50,385 nucleotides of DNA, taken from the NCBI GenBank assembly GCA_001766825.1, contig LYOR01000009.1, positions 1-50,385 on the forward strand, in the 5' to 3' direction. The notes beneath the pieces were generated by a model. It was not told the origin of the DNA, did no database searches, and saw only the letters and a program-made list of their open reading frames with translations. The translations under genes and the position numbers were made by a program. The stretch is from Candidatus Syntropharchaeum butanivorans (lineage in GTDB: Archaea > Halobacteriota > Syntropharchaeia > Syntropharchaeales > Syntropharchaeaceae). Below, piece after piece: positions 7,605-15,426 of this stretch (position 1 is the first letter of the stretch; every line of letters starts with the position of its first letter).

Positions 7605-8867
7605 GTGATTGTCGCGATCGATGATACAGACTCCCCGCATGGGATGTGCACAACCTATCTCGCATCTCTCCTCGTTGAGGAGCTCAGGGAGTATGGCAAG
7701 GTTGTAAATTATCCGATCCTTGCGAGACTCAACCCTACAGTCCCTTTCAAGACCCGGGGGAATGGGGCTGTTGCAATCAGGATTATAACTCAGAGGGGCG
7801 ATGATGTAAAGAGACATGTGATCAATCTTGTCGGAAGTATGGCAGAACTGGAGGTACCTGGGACGGATCCTGGTATTGTATTTCTGGATGACGATCTTGT
7901 ATCCAGGCTTCGTGGATTCTATGAGCGCGCTGTCAGGACGTTGCTTCGTATTGAGGATGCAAAGTCTCTTATTGATAGCCTTGGGATTGATTATTACATT
8001 TTCAAGAGTGGTAGAGGTCTTATCGGGGCACTTGCTGCAGCCGGTGCATGGGATGCACTGTCTGACCCTGACACAGACCGGACATTCGAGCTTATCGCAT
8101 ACCGCCCGAGAAGTAGATGGGGGAGTGTGCGTGAGATCGATGAGGCTTCTGTCTGGGAGGCAGACAGAATCACATACCCACTCGTCTGGGATACTGTTGA
8201 TCACACGTGTAAAAAGATAATATTTGCACCCCACTCTCCTGATCCGGTCCTTTTCGGGATAAGAGGAGACTCCTTGGGTGCGATACTTAAGGCGTTCAGG
8301 ACTGTCAGATCCGAGGCCTGGGAGCGCTATACAATCTTTCTGACAAACCAGGGCACGGATGCCCACTACATAAAAGTGGACTCGATCGATGAGGTCAGGG
8401 AGTACTGTTCCTACATTCTGGAAGGGACGGTCACATCACCCCCCAGGACGATTCAGGGTGGGCATGTCTTCTTCACGCTTGATAATCGCCTCGAGTGTGC
8501 CGCGTTCGAGCCGACAAAGACCTTCAGGAACGTTATTCGGGCGTTGATGCTTGGAGATCGGGTCAGGGTCTTTGGGGGATTCAAGAATGGTACACTTAAC
8601 CTTGAGAAGATCGAGATCCTCTCGCTTGTTGAGGAGGTTACGAGAAATCCCCTGTGTGAATGTGGAAAGCGGATGAAATCAATGGGCAAGGGGGAAGGAT
8701 TCAGGTGTAAAAAGTGTGGCAGGCGAAAAACCGAGCCTGAACGGGTCAAGATCGAACGCACAATTGAATGTGGACTTTATGAGGTTGTTCCCTCTGCAAG
8801 GCGGCACATAACAAAACCACTTGTTCGAGAGCGAGGAATGGGTACAGAGGTACATGTTACAAGATAA
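7605..8867 (+). CDS. tiaS: tRNA(Ile2) 2-agmatinylcytidine synthetase
   Basis: TiaS attaches agmatine to C34 of tRNA-Ile2 with ATP, so that the CAU anticodon reads AUA. The 420-aa protein has the full family layout. The N-terminal kinase-like domain opens with IVAIDDTDSPHGMCTTYLA. A ferredoxin-like/FLD part follows (FKSGRGLIGALAA, YRPRSRWG). An OB-fold is near residues 280-350 (GTVTSPPRTIQGGHVFFTL). A zinc ribbon is near 350-385 (CECGKRMKSMGKGEGFRCKKCG). Translation starts at GTG 7605. The gene is specific to archaea, which strongly supports the archaeal origin of the window. Confidence 0.95.
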   Translation: MIVAIDDTDSPHGMCTTYLASLLVEELREYGKVVNYPILARLNPTVPFKTRGNGAVAIRIITQRGDDVKRHVINLVGSMAELEVPGTDPGIVFLDDDLVSRLRGFYERAVRTLLRIEDAKSLIDSLGIDYYIFKSGRGLIGALAAAGAWDALSDPDTDRTFELIAYRPRSRWGSVREIDEASVWEADRITYPLVWDTVDHTCKKIIFAPHSPDPVLFGIRGDSLGAILKAFRTVRSEAWERYTIFLTNQGTDAHYIKVDSIDEVREYCSYILEGTVTSPPRTIQGGHVFFTLDNRLECAAFEPTKTFRNVIRALMLGDRVRVFGGFKNGTLNLEKIEILSLVEEVTRNPLCECGKRMKSMGKGEGFRCKKCGRRKTEPERVKIERTIECGLYEVVPSARRHITKPLVRERGMGTEVHVTR

Positions 8868-8950
8868 GGGTCGCTTCTTAAAATTTAATTTTAAAATATA
8901 ACTATATTTCTTTCAAAAATAGCGTAATTATTTAATGGATGATCTCTATC

Positions 8951-8960
8951 TTTAATATAC
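8951..8960 (+). promoter_or_regulatory. TATA box for the two-component gene cluster
   Basis: TTTAATATAC stands about 20-28 bases before the ATG at 8979, in the only AT-rich gap between tiaS and the kinase genes. GAGGGG just before the ATG can serve as the ribosome-binding site. Confidence 0.5.
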
Positions 8961-8978
8961 TAAAAGATGTGAGGGGTA

Positions 8979-9788
8979 ATGGTGCAGCGACTGTGGGGGG
9001 TAATCCTCGCAAATTTACATCCGGCTATGGATGATGCTCAGGCGGGAGGGGGTGACAATCATCATCTGGATGATTATGAACGGTTGAAGCGGCTGGAAGA
9101 AGCAAAGACGAACTTTCTCATCGTGACAGCCCATGAGCTCAGGACGCCCCTCACACTGATCAAGGGTTATCTCGAACTCCTGAAAGAGCGAGATGGTTCA
9201 GATGATCGTATAATTCGTGCAATAGAGGATAACACGAATGATATGATATCTGTCGTAGATGATATAGTCACGATCGCAAGGATGGACCTTGAGGAGATAG
9301 AGCTAAAGATTGAGTCTGTTTCCACCCTCGAATTACTCGATGAGCTTATCCAGCGGCTTGAGGAGATGAATGAGGAGTGGGGAGATAAGGTTAGTTTTGC
9401 GATGAACGATCTTCGATTTGAGGCAGATCGCCGCTCCATAGAGAAGGTCCTGATGAACCTGCTCACAAATGCACTTAAGTATAACTCGCCTGATAAAAAG
9501 GTAGAGGTCAAGCTTGAACCCGATGGACCTGATCACATCCTCATCACGGTTAAGGATAACGGTGAAGGAATACCAGATGAGCTTAAAGGTATCATCTTCG
9601 ATGAGTTCTTCCAGTCCGTCGATTCGCCGCTGACAAGAGAGCATGTCGGGATGGGGCTTGGATTGTCGGTCACAAAACGGCTTGTTGAGCTTCATCGAGG
9701 CGATATCTGGGTCGAGAACAACCCGGAAGGAGGGAGCATATTCTATGTCAGGCTACCGAGAAGGTATTGTGGAGATGTTCGAACGTGA
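8979..9788 (+). CDS. sensor histidine kinase without a sensor domain
   Basis: A 269-aa soluble kinase. After a short N-terminal stretch, HisKA has the phospho-acceptor His in FLIVTAHELRTPLTLIKGY (about residues 45-63). A typical HATPase domain follows, with N box LMNLLTNALKYNS, G1 box VKDNGEGIP, F box FDEFFQ and G2 box GMGLGLSVTK. No membrane segment, PAS or GAF domain is present, so its input must come from partners. It is the first of three kinases encoded in overlapping order before a single receiver protein. Confidence 0.88.
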   Translation: MVQRLWGVILANLHPAMDDAQAGGGDNHHLDDYERLKRLEEAKTNFLIVTAHELRTPLTLIKGYLELLKERDGSDDRIIRAIEDNTNDMISVVDDIVTIARMDLEEIELKIESVSTLELLDELIQRLEEMNEEWGDKVSFAMNDLRFEADRRSIEKVLMNLLTNALKYNSPDKKVEVKLEPDGPDHILITVKDNGEGIPDELKGIIFDEFFQSVDSPLTREHVGMGLGLSVTKRLVELHRGDIWVENNPEGGSIFYVRLPRRYCGDVRT

Positions 9789-11022
9789 TCACAAGATAAT
9801 AAATGAGGCGATAACCACAAAGCAGCTTGTTATCGTTGGATTATTCTGCATCATCATCGCGCTCGAGCTTCTGTTCAAGATCCCGCTTCTCTACCCTGTT
9901 TCTGTGATCTGTGCACTCTGGCTCCTCTCAACACTGATCTATCCACTCATGAGACGGGTCAATGCGACGGTGCGAATCTCCTATATCAACTTCGGATACT
10001 TCGTCCTGGAGCTCGCACTCCTGACAATGATCATCCATTTCCTCGGGTCTGTCGTATGGATCGGGGCCATATTCTATCTCATCGCGGTGATCTATGCAAA
10101 TGTTGTTTTCTCATGGCGTGCAGGGGTCATCGTCGCGATTGCATCGGCCATCTTCTACCTTATTCTCTTCCTTCTTGAATCCCATGGTATAATCCCCCAT
10201 TACGAGCTTTTCACCCTTGATCCTGCCTTTGCAGGGGATAAGATCGGGGTTGTGACGCTCATCTCAATCGGTACCGGGGTCTTTCTACTCGGCGTATATG
10301 CTGTTAAGACCTTCGAGCGAGTGATAAGAGAGGAGGGGCAGATGGCAGAGGAGAGGAGGGCGATCATATCACTGTTGAACCATGATCTGAAGAACTATCT
10401 CACGCTTATAAGCGGTTACCATGGTCTGTACAACCAGCAGGATGATCCGAGGCTTGCACGTGCACATGCCAAGATCGAGGAGAATATAAAGAAGATAGAT
10501 GAGACCCTGACTGCTGCAGGCTTATACTCAAAGATAAGGGATCCCTCTTTTGAAATGAAGGTTGAAATGGTGGATCTAACGAGGTTGATGAGGGATACAA
10601 TCGAAAAAACCCTTGAAGACTTCCCATCGAATGACCAGAGCGTTTCTTTCGAGGCTGATGATACATTCCGCCTGAGGGGGGATTCCTTCCTGCTTGCCGC
10701 TTGCTTCGAGAATCTCATCCGGAACGCGATGACCTATGGAGGGGGGAGGCTTGATATAAGCATAAAGGATGAGGGTGAGACATACCGTATTGAGTTCAGG
10801 GATTATGGGGATGGAATCCCGGACGGGATGAAAGAACGGATCTTTGAGAGGCTGGAGAGTGGAAAAAAGGTTGAAGGGATGAAAGGAACCGGAGTCGGGC
10901 TTGCACTCGTCAAAAAGATTGTGAAAATGCATGATGGAGATGTATGGGTCGAAGATAATCCTGAAGGCGGTGCAATCTTCGTTGTGAGGCTTAAGAAAGA
11001 CGGGGGGGTCCTGAATAGATGA
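9745..11022 (+). CDS. membrane-bound histidine kinase
   Basis: The N-terminal region has about six hydrophobic segments (LVIVGLFCIIIALELLF, PVSVICALWLLSTLIYPL, FVLELALLTMIIHFLG and more), without a recognised extracytoplasmic domain. HisKA follows, with the acceptor His in SLLNHDLKNYLTLISGY, and then a HATPase domain (LIRNAMTYGGG, DYGDGIP, GTGVGLALVKKI). The starts at 9745 (GGAGGG ten bases upstream) and 9775 are both possible; either overlaps the previous kinase gene. The HDLKN His box differs from the HELRT boxes of its neighbours. It likely senses a membrane or small-molecule signal. Confidence 0.85.
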   Translation: MSGYREGIVEMFERDHKIINEAITTKQLVIVGLFCIIIALELLFKIPLLYPVSVICALWLLSTLIYPLMRRVNATVRISYINFGYFVLELALLTMIIHFLGSVVWIGAIFYLIAVIYANVVFSWRAGVIVAIASAIFYLILFLLESHGIIPHYELFTLDPAFAGDKIGVVTLISIGTGVFLLGVYAVKTFERVIREEGQMAEERRAIISLLNHDLKNYLTLISGYHGLYNQQDDPRLARAHAKIEENIKKIDETLTAAGLYSKIRDPSFEMKVEMVDLTRLMRDTIEKTLEDFPSNDQSVSFEADDTFRLRGDSFLLAACFENLIRNAMTYGGGRLDISIKDEGETYRIEFRDYGDGIPDGMKERIFERLESGKKVEGMKGTGVGLALVKKIVKMHDGDVWVEDNPEGGAIFVVRLKKDGGVLNR

Positions 11023-13112
11023 ATAGGGTGGAACTGGTGAAAAAGGAGAGTAAGAAGATCTATCTCGTTATATTTGCTGCATTTACAGCAGCTGGCGCCC
11101 TTGTGGCACTGGATGAGATACTTGATATACCTCATCTCATCCTTGGAACCGGGGCGACACCGATAAACTGGATGGAAGTAGGAATTGAATCGATCTTCAT
11201 CTTTACTGCTTTTCTAATTACGCTTTATATCCTCAGATATATATTCTTGAGGCTCAGGGCGACACTTGAGAAGCTTGAAGAGGCAGAACGCGAGATTGCG
11301 AACGTATGGAAGCGGCGTGAAGGGATCCTTGATGGGATAACAGAGCCGGTCATCACGATAGCACCAAACGGGGATATCACATACATCAACGACTACGCGC
11401 TGAAGCTCACAGGCTACACAAGGGAGGAGGCGCTGGGTGCGAAGTGCTACACGATCTTCAGGCCGAAGGGTGAGACGTGCAAAGGTGAGAGGTGTCTCAT
11501 CCTTAATATGCCGGATGATGTACTCTCGATAAAGAATATCGAGCGTACGATCATTGCAAAGGATGGAACCGAGATTGAGGGAGTTCTGAGCTGTGCCAGG
11601 GTGAAAGACGAGAACGGAAATATTCTCGGTGGAATGGAGATTTTCAGGGATGTGAGGGAAGAGCGTAGAAAGATGAGAGAGCTTGAGGAGCGTGAGGCAG
11701 AGCTTTCAATCATGAACGAGGAGCTTAGAACAACAAACGAGGAGCTCAATGAGAGCTATCTTGAGCTCAAGAAGAAGGATGAAAAACTGGAAGAGCTCAA
11801 TGCTGAGCTTGTTGCGAAGAACAACCAGCTGAAACTCACCCAGGCACGAATAGAACATCAACGAAGAACCCTTGAGTCTTACAGCAACCTGATAGCGATA
11901 CTCAACTCTGAGATAGACCTCGATCGTCTCATCAAGAGGACACTTGATGGCGTGATGGAGTTCACATCAAGCCAGCTTGGCATTCTCTATCTCTACGATA
12001 AAGAAAAAGAAGTTCTGAAGCCCCACACCGCCTATGGTATCAGGATGGAGGAGACGAGAGAGCTTGAGATAGGCGAAGGGTTTGCAGGGGAGGCGGCAAG
12101 AAAACGCCGTCCGGTGGTGGTCATGGAGGCCTTTGAGGATTACAGGATAAACACACTCAACACCGCTATCCCGCCAAGAACAATCCTCTCGATACCTGTG
12201 GTGTACCAGAATGAGCTTCTTGCGGTTGTTGAGCTTGGATCCGTCAACAGGATAGATGAGGATCTTCTCACATTTGCAGAGGACTTTGCACTCCAGTTTG
12301 CAACCGCTCTCAAGAACGCCATGGCGTACAGGAGAATAGAAACGCTGGTAGAAGAGCTCTCTCTCAGAAACATCGAGATAGAGGAGGCCAACAGAAAGAT
12401 ACAGCGGGCAGATGAGCTAAAATCCGAGTTCCTGGCAAGGGTTTCGCATGAGCTCAGAACACCGATGACCTCGATTCTCGGATTTACAAAGCGCGTGATG
12501 AAGAGGGCAGAGGGGGTACTGCCTGAGAAAGAGATCAAACAGCTTGAAATAGTATACAGGAATGCACAGGAGCTTTTAAAGCTGATAAACGAGCTTCTTG
12601 ACCTCTCAAAAATAGAATCCGGGCAAATGGAGCTTTACATAGATGAATTCAACCTGAAAGATGTTGTGGATGAGTCAATAGACCTGACATTTCCGCTTGC
12701 AGAGGAAAAAGGGTTGAGGATTGTCAAGAGCTTGGAGGATATCGAGGTTACATCAGACAGGGGCAAGATCAAGGAGATGCTTGTGAACCTCATAGGGAAC
12801 GCGATCAAGTTCACAGACGAGGGGGAGGTCAGAGTGATAACACAGAGGCAGAACGAGGAGTATGTCCAGCTCATCGTGGAGGATACAGGTGTTGGCATCC
12901 CTGAGGAGGATCTTGAAAGGATATTCGATGAGTTCAGGCAGGTGGGGTGTGATGGGAGGAGGCGTCATGGGACCGGGCTTGGGCTTGCGATAACAAAGAA
13001 GTACGCCGAGATGCTCGGAGGGGGCATTGAGGTTGAGAGTACGGTTGGTAAAGGTACAAAGTTCACGATAAAGTTAAAGAAGGCAATCAAAGAGGAGGGT
13101 GAGCGTGAGTAG
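11019..13112 (+). CDS. PAS-GAF histidine kinase with two membrane segments
   Basis: A 697-aa kinase. Two N-terminal membrane helices (IYLVIFAAFTAAGALVAL; IESIFIFTAFLITLYILRYI) are followed by a PAS domain at about residues 100-215 (GILDGITEPVITIAPNGDIT). The PAS loop contains three cysteines, CYTIFRPKGETCKGERC. A coiled coil lies around 210-285 and a GAF domain around 290-440. HisKA carries the acceptor in FLARVSHELRTPMTSILGF, and a HATPase domain follows (GNAIKFTDEG, EDTGVGIP, GTGLGLAITKKY). The Cys pattern in PAS is common in redox or metal-sensing kinases of anaerobes; the actual ligand is unknown. It overlaps the preceding gene by 4 bases and the receiver gene by about 8-14. Confidence 0.9.
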   Translation: MNRVELVKKESKKIYLVIFAAFTAAGALVALDEILDIPHLILGTGATPINWMEVGIESIFIFTAFLITLYILRYIFLRLRATLEKLEEAEREIANVWKRREGILDGITEPVITIAPNGDITYINDYALKLTGYTREEALGAKCYTIFRPKGETCKGERCLILNMPDDVLSIKNIERTIIAKDGTEIEGVLSCARVKDENGNILGGMEIFRDVREERRKMRELEEREAELSIMNEELRTTNEELNESYLELKKKDEKLEELNAELVAKNNQLKLTQARIEHQRRTLESYSNLIAILNSEIDLDRLIKRTLDGVMEFTSSQLGILYLYDKEKEVLKPHTAYGIRMEETRELEIGEGFAGEAARKRRPVVVMEAFEDYRINTLNTAIPPRTILSIPVVYQNELLAVVELGSVNRIDEDLLTFAEDFALQFATALKNAMAYRRIETLVEELSLRNIEIEEANRKIQRADELKSEFLARVSHELRTPMTSILGFTKRVMKRAEGVLPEKEIKQLEIVYRNAQELLKLINELLDLSKIESGQMELYIDEFNLKDVVDESIDLTFPLAEEKGLRIVKSLEDIEVTSDRGKIKEMLVNLIGNAIKFTDEGEVRVITQRQNEEYVQLIVEDTGVGIPEEDLERIFDEFRQVGCDGRRRHGTGLGLAITKKYAEMLGGGIEVESTVGKGTKFTIKLKKAIKEEGERE

Positions 13113-13479
13113 AATACTTGTTGTGGATGATAATGAAGATATAAGGGAGCTATTTCGACTGATTCTTGAGGATGAAGGGTACAGTGTGGTCGACGTTGAA
13201 ACTGGGGAGGATGCGATCAGATTGCTTGAGGGTGGAGAGAGGTTTGAGCTTATCCTGATGGATGTAACCCTTGGTGGTGGTATGTGCGGGCTTGAGACCG
13301 CAAGCAAGATAAGATCAAACCCGAGCTGGGGGAATATACCCATCATCGCTGTAACAGGTGGTCTTACAATACAGGATGATATCCAGAAGGCAAAATCTTA
13401 CGGATGTGATGCTATACTGACAAAACCCATAGAGGACGAGGATCTGATTAAAGCTGTCACTCAGTTTGTAGACTCCTGA
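13105..13479 (+). CDS. stand-alone response-regulator receiver protein
   Basis: A single CheY-like receiver domain of 124 aa. It has acidic residues in ILVVDDNEDIREL, the phospho-acceptor Asp in ELILMDVTLGGGMCG, Thr in IPIIAVTGG and Lys in DAILTKPIEDEDL. There is no output domain. The GTG at 13105 has GGAGG seven bases upstream and is a better start than the GTG at 13099. It is the only receiver near three kinases, so it probably integrates their signals or relays phosphate to a distant regulator. Its 3' end overlaps the convergent purD gene by about 23 bases. Confidence 0.88.
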   Translation: MSRILVVDDNEDIRELFRLILEDEGYSVVDVETGEDAIRLLEGGERFELILMDVTLGGGMCGLETASKIRSNPSWGNIPIIAVTGGLTIQDDIQKAKSYGCDAILTKPIEDEDLIKAVTQFVDS

Positions 13480-14770
13480 TCTTCTCAATCCGTCTTACCT
13501 TCTTTCTTATAAGCTCAAGCGTGCCTATATCATGCCTGCAGTCAAACTCACCCTCAATTCCACGAAGCCCCCTCTCTGCAATCCTCTCCGCATCGGTGAT
13601 ATCCTCTGCGATCCCCACAACCGCAAGTGACCGGGATGTGCCGGTGTATATCTTCCCATCAACCTCATTCACGCTCGCAAAGAAGAGCTTTGCATCCCCG
13701 ATATCACCTATCCTCAGTATGGCGTTCTTCTTGGGACTTACCGGATAACCCTTCGGGACCGCGTACTTGCAGACCGTGGCCATCCTGCTGTAGGTGGTAG
13801 AGGGAAGCTTTCCATCGAGAATACCCTCCATGATACCGACAAAGTCACTCTCAAGAAGTGGCAGGACATTCATCGCCTCTGGGTCCCCAAATCTCGCATT
13901 AAACTCAAGGAGCCTCACACCGGCGGAGGTCAGGATGAACTGTCCATACAGTATGCCTCTATACCCTCCCTCAACCTCCTCTCGCATCGCACGTACCGCC
14001 TCTTTCATGATTGCAAGCCCTTCTTCATACTCAGACCGGGTTATGAAGGGAAGAAGCCCATCCGGACATGAGTAAGATCCCATCCCACCTGTATTTGGTC
14101 CAACGTCACCTTCATACGCCCTCTTGTGATCCTGGACCGCGGGAGATTCCCTTATTGTGTTACCATCAACAAACGCCTGGATTGTGAACTCCTCGCCAAT
14201 AAGCTTCTCCTCGATCACGACAGGACCTTTTCCCTCATCAAGAAGCTCTCCCGCATACCTCTTCGCATCATCAACATCCTCAAGCTGATCACCCATCGTC
14301 CTGACACCTTTTCCCCCTGTAAGCCATGAGGGTTTGACCGCAACATCCCCCAGCTCATCGATGAACTCGAAAGCAGCCCTCTTTTCATCGAATATTCCAA
14401 ATGCTGGAGACCCCCTGATTGAGTGACGCTGCATGAACTCACGTGCCCATGCCTTATCGGTCTCAATCCGTGCAGCCTCTTTTCCAGGCCCCACACATCG
14501 AACACCTCTTTCCTCCAAGAGGTCAACAATACCCCGCTCAAGTGGTGCCTCAGGGCCTATTATCGCAAGGTCTATCCTGCAACGAGCAGCATACGCCCCC
14601 ACCTTCTCAATATCTGTCTCTGGTGCGAGCAGAAAGTCCTTGCATAAACGTGAGATGCCGGGGTTCTTATTTGACATCACCGCATAGAGCTCAACATCCC
14701 TTGAACTCCCGTTGATAGACTCTGCAATCGCGTGCTCTCTGCCCCCAGATCCTACCAGTAAAACCCGCAT
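13457..14770 (-). CDS. purD: phosphoribosylamine-glycine ligase (GAR synthetase)
   Basis: This enzyme catalyses the second step of purine synthesis, joining glycine to phosphoribosylamine with ATP. The 437-aa protein is full length: N-terminal MRVLLVGSGGREHAIA, GPEAPLERGIVDLLEE, the ATP-grasp motifs AVKPSWLTGGKGV and GPVVIEEKLIGEEFTIQAFV, GPNTGGMGSYSCP, and EFNARFGDPEAMNVLPLL. It is transcribed divergently from thpR. An AGATATG-type TATA element lies on the minus strand about 25-35 bases upstream. Confidence 0.95.
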   Translation of the reverse strand: MRVLLVGSGGREHAIAESINGSSRDVELYAVMSNKNPGISRLCKDFLLAPETDIEKVGAYAARCRIDLAIIGPEAPLERGIVDLLEERGVRCVGPGKEAARIETDKAWAREFMQRHSIRGSPAFGIFDEKRAAFEFIDELGDVAVKPSWLTGGKGVRTMGDQLEDVDDAKRYAGELLDEGKGPVVIEEKLIGEEFTIQAFVDGNTIRESPAVQDHKRAYEGDVGPNTGGMGSYSCPDGLLPFITRSEYEEGLAIMKEAVRAMREEVEGGYRGILYGQFILTSAGVRLLEFNARFGDPEAMNVLPLLESDFVGIMEGILDGKLPSTTYSRMATVCKYAVPKGYPVSPKKNAILRIGDIGDAKLFFASVNEVDGKIYTGTSRSLAVVGIAEDITDAERIAERGLRGIEGEFDCRHDIGTLELIRKKVRRIEKIRSLQTE

Positions 14771-14862
14771 GGAAGCTAATCGGATGGCTCAAACATATCT
14801 TTTTCGGTTGGCATATTACCGGTAATGGGGAAAGATATACGTACTGTAACCCCCATCTTACC

Positions 14863-15426
14863 ATGATGCGAGATGAGATAAGAGCCTTCATCGCGGTGGA
14901 TATCCCGGAAACTACCAGATCCAAGATCAGCGCTTTACAGAAGGGCATGTACATCGAAGGCGTGAAGCTGGTAGATCCATCTCTGATCCATGTCACGCTG
15001 AAGTTTCTCGGCGATACACCGGTTAAAAAGATTGAGGATGTGATCAGGGTACTCGAGACGATCGATGTATCATCGTTTAAGGTGAATGTGAGAGGTATGG
15101 GGGCATTCCCGGATCTCACAAACCCGCGGGTCGTATGGATCGGACTTGAGCCGGCATCAGAGTTTATGAGGATACATGAAAAGCTTGAGGATACGTTATC
15201 GAGCCTTGGGTTTTCCAGAGAGCGCAGGAGCTTTACCCCACACCTTACGATTGCACGTGTCAAACGGGCTGGAAAGAACGAACGATCTTTGATCGCAGAA
15301 TTTGTGCGAAAGAACGCAGAAATTGACCTTGACAGGATCCTTGTCAGTGAGATAAAGCTCAAAAAAAGTACTCTCAGGCCTGAAGGTCCGATCTATACCG
15401 ATATATTTGTTAAAAAACTCAGATAA
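14863..15426 (+). CDS. thpR: RNA 2',3'-cyclic phosphodiesterase
   Basis: A 187-aa member of the 2H phosphoesterase family (LigT/ThpR), which opens 2',3'-cyclic phosphates on RNA. Both catalytic HxT motifs are present: HVTLKFLG at about residue 44 and HLTIARVK at about residue 127. The opening RAFIAVDIPE is characteristic. Start ATG 14863 or 14866; AGATATACGTA at about 14833-14843 is the probable TATA box. It lies between purD and purL and converges with purL, overlapping it by 8 bases. Confidence 0.9.
   Translation: MMRDEIRAFIAVDIPETTRSKISALQKGMYIEGVKLVDPSLIHVTLKFLGDTPVKKIEDVIRVLETIDVSSFKVNVRGMGAFPDLTNPRVVWIGLEPASEFMRIHEKLEDTLSSLGFSRERRSFTPHLTIARVKRAGKNERSLIAEFVRKNAEIDLDRILVSEIKLKKSTLRPEGPIYTDIFVKKLR

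Noticed and set aside
7584..8366. 260-aa minus-strand ORF opposite tiaS
   Set aside because: It is antisense to a complete, well-recognised TiaS and has no family features.
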